A stretch of 64,000 nucleotides of DNA from Nocardioides furvisabuli (GCF_021083185.1 NZ_JAIGQB010000003.1:1-64000), one strand, 5' to 3'; positions 50,695 through 59,518 are shown, counted from the first letter of the stretch. The notes: generated by a model not told the origin, from the sequence alone. Translations and numbers: made by a program.

Positions 50695-51659
50695 CGGATC
50701 TCCTGGGTGTCGGTTCCGGCGGTGTCGACGACGAGCGCGGCGAGGCGCGCGCCGTGGGTGCCGGCCGTGGCGCGGGCGAACGTGGCCGCACCCACGACGA
50801 CGTCGAGCGGGGCGCTCGAGCCGTGCGCGAGACGCACCACGTCCCCCACGGCGAGGCCGGTGAGCACCCCGGGAGCGAGACGGGTCGGGTGGAAGCGGAC
50901 GACGGCGTCGACCGGGACGTCCTGGAAGCGTTGGTCCACGAGCGTCGCGGCGTGCGAGCGCTGGGCGCGCTCGCGCTCGGAGACGGGCGCGGGAGCGGCG
51001 GCGCGGGCCAGGTGGGGGTGCAGACCCGCGAAGGGCAGGCAGAGCGTCACCCGGTGGCTGCGCTCCTTGACGACGAGGTCGAAGCTCGCCACGACGACCA
51101 CGTCGCTCGCGGCAGCGGCCTGGGCCAGCTGGGCGTGGTACTCCGTGCCCACCAGCGTCGGGGTGACCTCGACGATGCCGGCGAGCCCGGTGCGCAGCTC
51201 GCCGAGCAGCCGGGACACGACCCCCTCGACGACCGCGTGCTCGATCTCGGTGAACGGCCGGACCGGCTGCTCCTCGGCGCCGGGGCCGCCGAGCATGAGG
51301 TCGAGGGCGCCCATCACCGCGGGCAGCGGCAGGTCGAGCAGGGCCAGGCCCGGCACCGGCTCGATGCCGACGGTGACGGCGTAGGTCATCGGGTCGAGCG
51401 AGTCGACGTGCTCGGCATAGGTCTGCTGCGCGACGCCGCGCAGCTGAGCGGTGCACACCGAGCGCAGCGCGGCGGTGAACACCGTGCCCATCTGGCGTGC
51501 GAACCCCTCGAGGCTCACCTGGAGCAGCCGGGTGTGCTCGCGCGAGAGCTGGATCGGCCGGCGGAAGTCGTACGCCGTCGCCTCGACGCCGCTGCGGGCA
51601 CGACGGCGCCCCCGGGCACCGAGGTGCACGGGTACGCGCGGGGGCTGCAGGCTCGTCAC
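50691..51659 (-). CDS. fliM: Flagellar switch protein FliM
   Basis: The product is 322 residues, starting at GTG 51659 with a poor ribosome site. FliM couples CheY-P to motor reversal. The middle CheC-like domain (YDFRRPIQLSREHTRLLQVSLEGFARQMG; FTEIEHAVVEGVVSRLLGELR) and the C-terminal SPOA domain are present. The usual N-terminal CheY-binding peptide (LSQxEIDALL) is absent; residues 1-28 are instead Arg-rich. Either the real start is elsewhere or this lineage's switch binds CheY differently. Confidence 0.88.
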   Translation of the reverse strand: MTSLQPPRVPVHLGARGRRRARSGVEATAYDFRRPIQLSREHTRLLQVSLEGFARQMGTVFTAALRSVCTAQLRGVAQQTYAEHVDSLDPMTYAVTVGIEPVPGLALLDLPLPAVMGALDLMLGGPGAEEQPVRPFTEIEHAVVEGVVSRLLGELRTGLAGIVEVTPTLVGTEYHAQLAQAAAASDVVVVASFDLVVKERSHRVTLCLPFAGLHPHLARAAAPAPVSERERAQRSHAATLVDQRFQDVPVDAVVRFHPTRLAPGVLTGLAVGDVVRLAHGSSAPLDVVVGAATFARATAGTHGARLAALVVDTAGTDTQEIR

Positions 51660-51721
51660 GACATCCGCTATCGGCCCCGTCCGGGCCGACCTGAGGGATC
51701 CGGGCAGACGAGCCCGCCTCT

Positions 51722-52162
51722 CTACTGGGTGACGAACTCGGTGAAGTACACCTCCAGCACGTCACCGTGGTAGTGCTCGTGCAGCTTCTCCTCGAGCTCG
51801 TGCTTGAGCTCCTGCCGCTGTCCTGCCTTGGCGAGCTCGGCCTGGTCGACCCCGCTGAAGAGGTCGATCGTGGCGTCGAGGGCCTTGCTCCCGTCCGCCC
51901 CGTGCGCATCGGCGGAGAGCTGGAGGGCGATGCCGATGCGCAGGTAGTGGCCGTCAGCGAGGTTGACCTGGATCGGCTCCATCGTCATCACCTCGCCGGG
52001 CACGGGCTCGGTGGGGCCGCTGGGACGCAGCACGAACCACCAAGCGGCGGCCGCGCCGACGACCAGCGCGAGCCCGACGAGGAGCAGCTTCTTCCTCCTC
52101 CCGCCCTTCACCTCCGGGGCGCCGGCGGCGTCGGTCGGGCGGTCGAGCGTGGTGCTGGTCAT
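51722..52162 (-). CDS. fliL: Flagellar basal-body protein FliL
   Basis: The product is 146 residues. A cytosolic basic stretch (GGRRKK), one membrane helix (LLLVGLALVVGAAAAWWFVL) and an external domain (PIQVNLADGHYLRIGIALQLSAD) with the typical C-terminal VYFTEFVTQ. FliL rings the stator and aids torque. It overlaps motB by 4 bp. Confidence 0.93.
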   Translation of the reverse strand: MTSTTLDRPTDAAGAPEVKGGRRKKLLLVGLALVVGAAAAWWFVLRPSGPTEPVPGEVMTMEPIQVNLADGHYLRIGIALQLSADAHGADGSKALDATIDLFSGVDQAELAKAGQRQELKHELEEKLHEHYHGDVLEVYFTEFVTQ

Positions 52163-53049
52163 GAGCTTCCTCCATCGGTGGTGTCGGGTGCCGGTCCGGC
52201 CGCTGCGACGTCGTCGAGCAGCTCACGGGAGGCGGCGGGCAGGCTGGACAGGACCACAACGTCGACGCGCTTGTTCACCCGCTGGGAGCCCGGCTCGCGG
52301 GGGTCGACGAGCGGCTGCTCGTGGCCGTACGCGGCGGCGCTGAGGCGGGGACCGGGGATCCGGCCGACCTCGGAGAGGTAGCGCAGGACGGTCACCGCGC
52401 GCGCTGAGGAGAGGTCCCAGTCGGTGGCGAAGAAGCGCGGCTTCACCGGCACCTGGTTGGTGTGCCCGTCGATCCGGAGGTCCTCGGTGGTGCCGCGCAG
52501 CACCGGGGCGACCGCGTCCAGCACCCGCTGGCCGCGGCTGCTGAGCTCGGCACGGTCGGGCTCGAAGACCACGTGCCGCGAGGTGAGGCTGAGCACCAGG
52601 CCGCGCTCGTCCACCCGCTGGGTGACGTCGTGGGAGAGGCCGGCCCTGCGGAGGGCCTCGGCGAGGCGGCGACCGAGCGCGTCGAGCCGGGCCACCTCGG
52701 CCTCCGCGTCGGCGTACTCCACCGCCTGCTGCGCCATCGCCTGCTGCGCGCCGGCGCTGCCGGGGCCGGAGCCCATGAAGGTCTCCGCGCGCACCGGTGC
52801 GATCGCCGCGACGCCGGGCTGGTCGAGGGTGGACTCCGAACCGGTCATGACCGACGTCGAGTCGCCGAAGCCGGCCGCCAGGCCGTCCTTGAGGGCGTTG
52901 AACTTCTTCTGGTCGACCGAGCTCATCGCGAACATCACGATGAACAGCACCATCAGCAGCGTGACCATGTCGGCGTAGGTCACCAGCCAGCGCTCGTGGT
53001 TCTCGTGCTCCTCGTGCTCCTCGCGGCGGCGGCGTCCCCCGGTGCTCAC
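52159..53049 (-). CDS. motB: Flagellar stator protein MotB
   Basis: The product is 296 residues. N-terminal HENHERWLVTYADMVTLLMVLFIVMFAMS holds the proton-binding Asp (TYADM) at the membrane helix. The C-terminal OmpA-like domain binds peptidoglycan (IDGHTNQVPVKP, then RAVTVLRYLSEVG, GYGHEQPL-type). It starts 1 bp after the motA stop. Confidence 0.95.
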   Translation of the reverse strand: MSTGGRRRREEHEEHENHERWLVTYADMVTLLMVLFIVMFAMSSVDQKKFNALKDGLAAGFGDSTSVMTGSESTLDQPGVAAIAPVRAETFMGSGPGSAGAQQAMAQQAVEYADAEAEVARLDALGRRLAEALRRAGLSHDVTQRVDERGLVLSLTSRHVVFEPDRAELSSRGQRVLDAVAPVLRGTTEDLRIDGHTNQVPVKPRFFATDWDLSSARAVTVLRYLSEVGRIPGPRLSAAAYGHEQPLVDPREPGSQRVNKRVDVVVLSSLPAASRELLDDVAAAGPAPDTTDGGSS

Positions 53050-53050
53050 G

Positions 53051-53827
53051 TCAGGCCGCCTTGGCCGGCGGGGCCGCCTGCTCCCCGGCGGGCAGGAGCG
53101 AGGAGAGCTTCTGCGCGATCACGCGCGGGTTGGAACCCGCCTGGATCGCGGCGACGCCCTCGATGACCAGCTCCATCCGGGCCGCCTCGAGCTCGGTGAG
53201 CCGCTTGAGCCGGTTGCCGATGGGGAGCCAGATCACGTTGGCGGACATCACGCCCCACAGGGTGGCGATGAACGCTGCTGCGATGAGGTGGCCGAGCTCC
53301 TCGGGCTGTGCGAGGTTCTCCAGGACGTGGACCAGTCCCATGACGGTGCCGATGATGCCGATCGTCGGGGCGTAGGCGCCGGCGTCGGCGAAGAACTTCG
53401 CGGAGTGCTTGCCCTGCGCCTTCACGGCGTGGACCTCCGACTCGAGGATGTCGCGCACCTCCTCGGGGTCGGTGCCGTCGATCGCCAGGGTCACCCCCTT
53501 GACCAGGAACGGGTCCTCGACCCCCTTGAGCTCCTCCTCGAGCGCGAGGAGCCCCTCGCGGCGCGCCTTCTCGGCGAGGGCGACGACCATCGGCACCACC
53601 TCGCCGGCGGGGCGGACCCCTCCGGTGAAGGCGGTCCTGAGGGCGCCGAGCGCGTGCTTGGCGTCCGACATCGTGCCGCCCGCGAGCGTGACCATCAGCG
53701 TGGTGCCGAAGACCAGGAGCATCGGTGGCACGAGCAGCAGGCTCGTCGGGTTGCCGCCCTCCATCAGGTTGGCGACCACGATGATGACCAGCCCGACGAT
53801 GACGCCGATCAGGGTTGCCGGGTCCAT
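53051..53827 (-). CDS. motA: Flagellar stator protein MotA
   Basis: The product is 258 residues. Four membrane helices with the conserved GTTLMVTLAGGTM, GAYAPTIGIIGTVMGLVHVLEN and GHLIAAAFIATLWGVMSANVIWLPI segments that line the ion channel. The ATG overlaps the flbD stop by one base. Pairing with MotB and its proton-type motifs indicates proton-driven rotation. Confidence 0.95.
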   Translation of the reverse strand: MDPATLIGVIVGLVIIVVANLMEGGNPTSLLLVPPMLLVFGTTLMVTLAGGTMSDAKHALGALRTAFTGGVRPAGEVVPMVVALAEKARREGLLALEEELKGVEDPFLVKGVTLAIDGTDPEEVRDILESEVHAVKAQGKHSAKFFADAGAYAPTIGIIGTVMGLVHVLENLAQPEELGHLIAAAFIATLWGVMSANVIWLPIGNRLKRLTELEAARMELVIEGVAAIQAGSNPRVIAQKLSSLLPAGEQAAPPAKAA

Positions 53828-54102
53828 CAGGCCTCTCCCTCGCGGCTCGGGTGGCTGGAGACCGCTGCCAGGTGGCTGCGCGGCGTCCACCCGGGCAGCT
53901 CCGCCTCGGCGACGGCGCTCGCCGCGATGATCCCGGCGCGCCACGCGCGGACCTGGGCGACGACCTCGAGGAGGTCCTCCGCGACGACGTACTTCTTGCC
54001 GTCGACGAGGGTGACGACGGTGTCGGGTGTGCTGTCGAGTCGCTCGATCAGGTCGGCGTTCAGGGCGAACGCCGTACCCGAGAGTCGGGTCAGCAGAATC
54101 AT
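53827..54102 (-). CDS. flbD: Flagellar protein FlbD
   Basis: The product is 91 residues. The first 65 residues (MILLTRLSGTAFALNADLIERLDSTPDTVVTLVDGKKYVVAE) match the small FlbD/SwrD family, which in Bacillus raises stator power and usually precedes motA. The C-terminal tail is extra. First gene of the second flagellar transcript, starting ~52 nt downstream of its promoter start. Confidence 0.9.
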   Translation of the reverse strand: MILLTRLSGTAFALNADLIERLDSTPDTVVTLVDGKKYVVAEDLLEVVAQVRAWRAGIIAASAVAEAELPGWTPRSHLAAVSSHPSREGEA

Positions 54103-54160
54103 GTCAGTGCACCATCCCTGTGCTTGGACGCGAGGCCCGTCCGTGGGCCTCGTCCGTGTG

Positions 54161-54186
54161 ATCGGCCGCCGGTCACCCGACCTGAG
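54161..54186 (-). promoter_or_regulatory. Flagellar-sigma promoter of flbD-motAB (CTCA-N16-GCCGAT)
   Basis: Same boxes and same 16-bp spacing as at flhA and flgB. Predicted start near 54154; the hairpin CGAGGCCC/GGGCCTCG (54131-54152) begins there. The -10 box lies inside the 5' arm of the flgE terminator hairpin. Confidence 0.7.
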
Positions 54187-54202
54187 GGGAACCGGCGGCC
54201 GA
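54162..54202 (-). terminator. flgE terminator hairpin overlapping the flbD promoter
   Basis: A 12-bp perfect stem (TCGGCCGCCGGT and complement) with a 17-base loop lies 20 bp after the flgE stop. The whole flbD promoter lies within it. Confidence 0.6.
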
Positions 54203-54221
54203 GTCCTCGACCGCGTCGACG

Positions 54222-55061
54222 TCAGCGCTTGATGTTGACGAGCTCCTCGAGCACCTGGTCGGAGGTCGTGATCACGCGCGAGCTGGCCTGGAACCCGCGC
54301 TGGGCGAGGATCAGGTTGGTGAACTCCGCCGACAGGTCGACGTTGGACATCTCCAGGGTGCCGCCCATGAGGTCGCCCCGGCTGCCCTGGCCCGCGACGC
54401 CGAACTCGGGTGCACCCGAGTTGGCACTGGCTCGGAAGGCGGTCTCGCCGACGCGCTCGAGCCCCGCGGGGTTGGTGAAGTCGGCGACCGCGACGATGGC
54501 GATGTCGCGCTGCACGTCGTCGGAGAAGGTGCCGCGCAGGACGCCGTCGCTGCCGATCGAGTACGACGTCATCTCGACGCCGGCCGGCAGGCTGGCAGCC
54601 AGGGCGTCGAGGTTGATGTCGACGAGCGTGCCACCGGCGTCGCCGGGGGCGTAGCCCTGGACGGCCTTGCCGCTCGGGGAGACCAGCGTGCCGGCCTCGT
54701 CCCAGGTGAACGCCCCCGCGCGGGTGTAGACCCGGTCGGCACCCGACCCGAGGACGAACATGCCGTCGCCCTGGATCATCAGGTCGGTGGCCGATCCGGT
54801 CACCTGCGCCGAACCCTGGTTGAAGTTGCCGCGGGTCGCGGCGACCTGCACGCCGAGGCCGACCTGGATGGGGTTGGTGCCACCGCCCGTGGCGCCCGCG
54901 GCACCCGCGCCGCGCATGACCTGGCTGAGGGTGTCCTGGAAGACCGTGGTGGAGGCCTTGAAGCCGACCGTGTTGGCGTTGGCGATGTTGTTGCCGGTGA
55001 CGTCGAGCATCGTCTGGTTGGCACGGAGGCCACTGATCCCGGAGAAGAGCGAGCGGAGCAT
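54222..55061 (-). CDS. flgE: Flagellar hook protein FlgE
   Basis: The product is 279 residues, ATG 55061 with AAAGGAA upstream. The N-terminal rod/hook motif [33 protein letters not shown] and C-terminal [35 protein letters not shown] are those of hook-basal body proteins. It is short for a hook protein (E. coli FlgE 402), resembling FlgG-sized forms, but its place after flgD supports hook. Ends the first flagellar transcript. Confidence 0.88.
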   Translation of the reverse strand: MLRSLFSGISGLRANQTMLDVTGNNIANANTVGFKASTTVFQDTLSQVMRGAGAAGATGGGTNPIQVGLGVQVAATRGNFNQGSAQVTGSATDLMIQGDGMFVLGSGADRVYTRAGAFTWDEAGTLVSPSGKAVQGYAPGDAGGTLVDINLDALAASLPAGVEMTSYSIGSDGVLRGTFSDDVQRDIAIVAVADFTNPAGLERVGETAFRASANSGAPEFGVAGQGSRGDLMGGTLEMSNVDLSAEFTNLILAQRGFQASSRVITTSDQVLEELVNIKR

Positions 55062-55087
55062 GGAGGGTTTTCCTTTCGAGGACGGCC

Positions 55088-55552
55088 TCAGGGAGTCGAG
55101 GTCGTAGGGGTGGTCGAGGTGGTGGTGGGAGGGGTGGTCGTGCCGACGGACAACAGCTGTGCGAGCGGGACCTGGGAGCCGTCGATGTCGAAGACCGGGC
55201 CCTGCGCGCCGAAGGTCACGCCGGCGATGGACCCGGTGTGGGTGGTCACGCCGTCGGTGTCGATCCACGAGACCTGCTGACCGACCATCGCGCCGGCCCC
55301 GAAGGCCATCTGCGCCCCGAGGAGCGCGCCGACGCGGTCGGAGACGTCCTGCATCTTCTCCAGCGCCGTGAACTGGGCCGACTGGGCGAGGAACTCGCCC
55401 GAGTCGGACGGGTTGAGCGGGTCCTGGTAGCGCAGCTGCGCCACCATCAGCTCCAGGAACATCTGCTTGTCCTCGCTGGACGCCGACGTCGTCGCTCCTG
55501 TCTGGAACGCCGTGGTCGCGCCGTTCACCGCCTCGTTCGCCGAGATGGTCAC
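55088..55552 (-). CDS. flgD: Flagellar hook cap FlgD
   Basis: The product is 154 residues, GTG 55552 behind GAGGAGG. FlgD caps the growing hook. The core DKQMFLELMVAQLRYQDPLNPSDSGEFLAQSAQFTALEKM is clear. The C-terminus ends in a Thr/Pro run (TTTPPTTTSTTPTTSTP), and the usual Ig-like domain is reduced to a short beta stretch. Confidence 0.92.
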   Translation of the reverse strand: MTISANEAVNGATTAFQTGATTSASSEDKQMFLELMVAQLRYQDPLNPSDSGEFLAQSAQFTALEKMQDVSDRVGALLGAQMAFGAGAMVGQQVSWIDTDGVTTHTGSIAGVTFGAQGPVFDIDGSQVPLAQLLSVGTTTPPTTTSTTPTTSTP

Positions 55553-55561
55553 GGTTCCTCC

Positions 55562-56791
55562 TCACATGGTCAGGTCGATGCCCTGGCGGGCAGCGGTGAC
55601 CGGTTCTGGACGCAGCGGGCTCGCTGTGTCGGTGAGGCCCTCCTTGGCTCCTGCTCCAGCGCGCGTCCGTGCGTGCTGGTCCTGCTGTCCGGTGCCCTCG
55701 CGGGACGCGGTGTCGGCGCGTCCGCGCGGGTCGTACGCCGACTCGCTCCCGGGGTCGTGGCCGCCGAGCGACTGGCCGGCCTGGTCGCGCACCACGACAC
55801 GGGCCTCCGGGGCGCCGGCGAGCTCGAGCACGCGGCGCAGCTCCGGAGCGCCCTCGGCCATCGCGCGCGCGGCCTCGTCACCTCCCGAGAGCTGCACCTG
55901 CACCGCACCGTCGCGCACGGTGAGGGTGACCCGCACCTCGCCCAACGCCTCGGGCTGGAGGCGCATGGTGAGGCGGTGCACCCCGTTGCCGCGGCTGACC
56001 AGCCGGCCGATCTCCGGGGACAGCTGCGCTGCCGGCGAGGGCGCCGCGGCGGCGGACGCCTCCGCTGCGGCAGGGGCTGCGGTGACCGGCACGACGCTGC
56101 CTGGGACGACGCCGACAGGTACGACACCAGCAGGTACGACACCGACCGCGACGACGCTGGCCGGAGCGGTGACGCCGGGTGCGGCGGTCGGGCCGAGCGC
56201 TGGCGCGGTGGTCGAAGCAGCACCTGGTGCGGCCGCAGGCTCCGCCGGAGCCGGTGCCGGTGCCGGTGCCGGTGCCGGCTGCCCGGACTGCCGGCCGTGC
56301 GCATCCGAGGACGAGGTGGGGTGCGACCCCTCGGCCACCGACGCACCGACCGCGCCCGGGGACACGGCTCCGGACGTGTCGACGGCGGGTGCCGCCGGCT
56401 CGGGTGCCGCCGGGAGGGAGCCGTGCCCCCTCGGGGTGGGGGCGACCGTGGCAGAGCCGGTCACGACGGACCCGGTCACGACGGCGTCCGGCGTGACGAC
56501 CACCGCCGCAGGGAGCTGGATGACCGGGACGGCGACCGACACCGCGCCCGGCGGGGAGGTGTCGTCGGCGGCTTCGGGGGCGGCCCCCGCATCGGCGGTG
56601 GTGCCCGCCTCGACGTCCGGTGCCGAGGGGACCGGCCCGCCCGGGGTCGCGGCCTCGGCGCCCCCGAGCAGCCGGGCGACGAGATCGGCGAAGGTGCCTG
56701 CGCCGGCGGACGCAGCGGTGGTGCCGGCGGGTTCGGAGGTGGGGACGGCGACGGGGGCGCGCCCCGTGACCGGGACAGGGGTGATCGTCAT
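55562..56791 (-). CDS. fliK: Flagellar hook-length control protein FliK
   Basis: The product is 409 residues. The N-terminal 280 residues are a disordered Ala/Pro/Val linker, including tandem VVPxG units and a PAPAPA run encoded by a (GCCGGT)n repeat. The C-terminal Flg_hook domain (VHRLTMRLQPEALGEVRVTLTVRDGAVQVQLSG) signals FlhB. FliK acts as a ruler and terminates hook growth. It overlaps the hydrolase gene by 4 bp and precedes flgD by 9 bp. Confidence 0.85.
   Translation of the reverse strand: MTITPVPVTGRAPVAVPTSEPAGTTAASAGAGTFADLVARLLGGAEAATPGGPVPSAPDVEAGTTADAGAAPEAADDTSPPGAVSVAVPVIQLPAAVVVTPDAVVTGSVVTGSATVAPTPRGHGSLPAAPEPAAPAVDTSGAVSPGAVGASVAEGSHPTSSSDAHGRQSGQPAPAPAPAPAPAEPAAAPGAASTTAPALGPTAAPGVTAPASVVAVGVVPAGVVPVGVVPGSVVPVTAAPAAAEASAAAAPSPAAQLSPEIGRLVSRGNGVHRLTMRLQPEALGEVRVTLTVRDGAVQVQLSGGDEAARAMAEGAPELRRVLELAGAPEARVVVRDQAGQSLGGHDPGSESAYDPRGRADTASREGTGQQDQHARTRAGAGAKEGLTDTASPLRPEPVTAARQGIDLTM
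56250..56279. repeat. Hexanucleotide repeat in fliK
   Basis: Four perfect and one partial GCCGGT copies encode the Pro-Ala linker of FliK. Copy-number changes would stay in frame and alter linker length only. Confidence 0.7.
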
Positions 56792-57759
56792 CTGCTCTCC
56801 TGCAGCTCGGACATGATCGAGGCGACATAGGCGCGTGTCTCGGGGTAGGGCGGGATGCCGTCGTGGCGCAGGACCGCCCCCGGACCGGCGTTGTAGGCGG
56901 CCAGGGCCAGCTCGACCGAGCCGAACCGGCCAAGCAGGTCCCCGAGCAGTCGGGCGGCGCCGTCGACGGCCTGGGACGGGTCGAAGGGGTCGCTGACGCC
57001 GAGGCCCCGCGCGGTGCCGGGCATCAGCTGCATCAGTCCCTGGGCGCCGGCGGGGCTGACGGCTCCCGGGTCGAAGCCCGACTCCTGCCGCGCGACAGCC
57101 GCCAGCAGCGCCGGTTCGACGCCGTGGGCCGCCCCCGACCGACGGAACAGGTCGCCGTACGGCGTGCCGGCCGACATCGCCACGCTGCGCGCCGAGCCCA
57201 CCGCGCCCACGGCGGCGAGCGGGGCGGAGGCGGTCGTGCCGGGCAGCACGCGACGGATGTAGTCGGGGGGCGTGGTGACCGGGACGATCTGGACCTGGCC
57301 ACCTGGCTTCGGGGCCTCGATCATCCGCCCGTCACCGAGGTAGATGGCGATGTGGTCGGCCCCGACGTTGCGACCCGAGTTGTCCCACGCGATGAGGTCC
57401 CCGGGACGCGCTTGGTCCAGGCTCGCGACCGGTGTCCCGGCGCGCGCCTGGTCGGCGGACAGACGAGGCAGCTCGATGCCGAACGAGCCGTACACCGACT
57501 GCACCAGTCCGGAGCAGTCGACCCCGCGCTCGGGGTCCGTGCCGCCCCAGACGTAGGGCAGCCCGACCAGCTCGAGCGCCTTCAGCGAGACCTCCTCCCC
57601 GGTGACCCCGCCCGCCGCGGCGGCACCCGGGGCGGTGCGCACCATCGCGTCCGCGAAGCCGGTCGCGCCGGTCCCGGAGGTCCGCGCACCGGCGCCGGGG
57701 AGCATCGCCAGCTGTGCCTGGATCTGCGAGATCCTCGCCGTCACGTCGGTGATGCTCAT
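56788..57759 (-). CDS. Flagellar peptidoglycan hydrolase: NlpC/P60 + lytic transglycosylase fusion
   Basis: The product is 323 residues, ATG 57759 overlapping fliJ by 4 bp. An N-terminal NlpC/P60 peptidase domain (LELVGLPYVWGGTDPERGVDCSGLVQSVY with catalytic Cys, then GADHIAIYLGDG with His) is fused to a C-terminal SLT transglycosylase (AVARQESGFDPGAVSPAGAQGLMQLMPGTARGLGV, then ALAAYNAGPGAV). No signal peptide is visible, so it may travel through the flagellar export system. It probably replaces FlgJ in opening the wall for the rod. Confidence 0.85.
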   Translation of the reverse strand: MSITDVTARISQIQAQLAMLPGAGARTSGTGATGFADAMVRTAPGAAAAGGVTGEEVSLKALELVGLPYVWGGTDPERGVDCSGLVQSVYGSFGIELPRLSADQARAGTPVASLDQARPGDLIAWDNSGRNVGADHIAIYLGDGRMIEAPKPGGQVQIVPVTTPPDYIRRVLPGTTASAPLAAVGAVGSARSVAMSAGTPYGDLFRRSGAAHGVEPALLAAVARQESGFDPGAVSPAGAQGLMQLMPGTARGLGVSDPFDPSQAVDGAARLLGDLLGRFGSVELALAAYNAGPGAVLRHDGIPPYPETRAYVASIMSELQESR

Positions 57760-58226
57760 CGCGTCGCTCCTGCCGCACCGGGAGTCGACTCGGCACGTAG
57801 CCATCGGGCCGCGACCAGGTCATCGACCTCGACCCGCTCGCGGCGCAGCCGTTCGGCACGCCGTCGCTCGGCGCGTCGCTCGAGCAGCAGCTCGACCGCG
57901 GCCACCCGGGTGCGGTCCCGCTGCCAGTGCTCGCGTGCGGCGAGGTGCAGCATGGTCGACGAGGCCAGGGCGGCGCGCGAGGTGCTGACGTCGAGCGCGG
58001 CGCCGGCGGCGACCGCGCGGGCTGCGGCGAAGGACGCGGGGTCTGCCACCTCGGGGTCGTGGGTCTCGACCAGCCGGGCCGCGAACGAGTCGAGACGGCG
58101 TACGGCCTCGTGCAGGTCGGCGGAGGCCTGGGCCAGGCCCAGGCGGCTGTCCTGCTCGCGCACGCCGCGCACGCGCGCGACCGCACGCATCCCGGCGTCG
58201 GGGTCGGTGTCAGGGGTGCGCGCCAT
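57756..58226 (-). CDS. fliJ: Putative flagellar export chaperone FliJ
   Basis: The product is 156 residues, almost wholly charged helix (QDSRLGLAQASADLHEAVRRLDSF, then ERRAERRRAERLRRE), as expected for the coiled coil FliJ. Assignment rests mainly on position directly after fliI and on composition; the sequence itself diverges. The start overlaps the fliI stop by one base. Confidence 0.7.
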   Translation of the reverse strand: MARTPDTDPDAGMRAVARVRGVREQDSRLGLAQASADLHEAVRRLDSFAARLVETHDPEVADPASFAAARAVAAGAALDVSTSRAALASSTMLHLAAREHWQRDRTRVAAVELLLERRAERRRAERLRRERVEVDDLVAARWLRAESTPGAAGATR

Positions 58227-59518
58227 CAGGCCACCAGCTCCCGGAGCCGTTGCCAGGTGTCGGCGGTGCCGGTGGACTCGTCCATGTCCTGGCGCAGGAA
58301 GGCGTCGATGGCGGGCATCCGGGCGATCGCCACGTCGGCGTCGGGGTCGGCGCCGGGGACGTAGGCACCGATCTCGACGAGCTCGCGGACCGAGCGGTGG
58401 GCGGCGAGCAGGCGCCGCAGCCGGGTCGCGTCGGCACGCTCCTCGTGCCGCGTCACGGCGCGCTCCACGCGCGAGACGGACTCCAGCACGTCGATGCTGG
58501 GGAAGTGGCCCGAGGTCGCCAGCCGGCGCGAGAGCACGACGTGCCCGTCGAGGATCGAGCGGGCGGTGTCGCCGATGGGGTCCTGCATGTCGTCTCCCTC
58601 GACCAGCACGGTGTAGAGCCCGGTGATGCTGCCCGTCGCCGAGGTGCCGGCGCGCTCGAGCAGCTGCGGGAGCAGGGTGAACACGCTCGGCGGGTAGCCA
58701 CGCGTCGCGGGCGGCTCGCCCGCGGACAGACCGATCTCGCGCTGCGCCATCGCCACGCGGGTCAGGCTGTCCATCATCAGCACGACGTGCTTGCCGGCGT
58801 CGCGGAAGTGCTCGGCGATCCGGGTCGCGACGCCGGCGGCGCGCAGCCGCTCGACCGGCGGGGCGTCGGAGGTCGCCACGACGACCACCGAGCGGGCCAG
58901 GCCCGCGGGGCCCAGGTCGTTCTCGATGAACTCGCGCACCTCGCGGCCGCGCTCGCCGACGAGCGCGATGACCGACACCTCCGCGTCGGTGCCCCGCGCG
59001 ACCATCGACAGCAGGCTCGACTTGCCGACCCCGGAGCCGGCCATGATGCCGATGCGCTGACCCCGTCCGCAGGGGATGAGTGCGTCGAGGGCACGCACGC
59101 CCAGGCCGAGCTGGTGGTCGATACGCGGCCGGCTCAGCGCCGCGGGCGCGGCCTGGGTGACCTCGACCTGGCGCAGGTGCGCCAGCGACGGACCGCCGTC
59201 GACCGGACGCCCCAGGCCGTCGAGGACGCGACCGCGCAGCTCGTCGCCGACGGGCACCAGCAGCGGGCCGCCCGTGTGGCGTACGGCGTCGCCGACGCGC
59301 AGCCCCGTCGTGCTGCCGAGCGGGAGGCAGGTCAGCCCGGCCGGGTCGCTGGCGGCCACCTCGGCCAGGACGGGCACGGCCTCACCGACCGCCACCAGGT
59401 CGCCGACTGCGGCGGACAGGCCGGTGACCCGCAGGCGCAGGCCGAGCACCTCTGCCACCAGGCCGAGACGCTGGGGGGCGATCGCCGCGAGCGCGCGGGC
59501 ACGGACGTCGGTGCTCAC
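58226..59518 (-). CDS. fliI: Flagellar export ATPase FliI
   Basis: The product is 430 residues, starting at GTG 59518, overlapping fliH by 4 bp. F1-beta-like ATPase: Walker A GSGVGKSSLL (near residue 154), VIALVGERGREVREF, Walker B VVLMMDSLTRVAMAQREIGLSAGEPPATRGYPPSVF. It unfolds and delivers export substrates with FliH and FliJ. Confidence 0.95.
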   Translation of the reverse strand: MSTDVRARALAAIAPQRLGLVAEVLGLRLRVTGLSAAVGDLVAVGEAVPVLAEVAASDPAGLTCLPLGSTTGLRVGDAVRHTGGPLLVPVGDELRGRVLDGLGRPVDGGPSLAHLRQVEVTQAAPAALSRPRIDHQLGLGVRALDALIPCGRGQRIGIMAGSGVGKSSLLSMVARGTDAEVSVIALVGERGREVREFIENDLGPAGLARSVVVVATSDAPPVERLRAAGVATRIAEHFRDAGKHVVLMMDSLTRVAMAQREIGLSAGEPPATRGYPPSVFTLLPQLLERAGTSATGSITGLYTVLVEGDDMQDPIGDTARSILDGHVVLSRRLATSGHFPSIDVLESVSRVERAVTRHEERADATRLRRLLAAHRSVRELVEIGAYVPGADPDADVAIARMPAIDAFLRQDMDESTGTADTWQRLRELVA

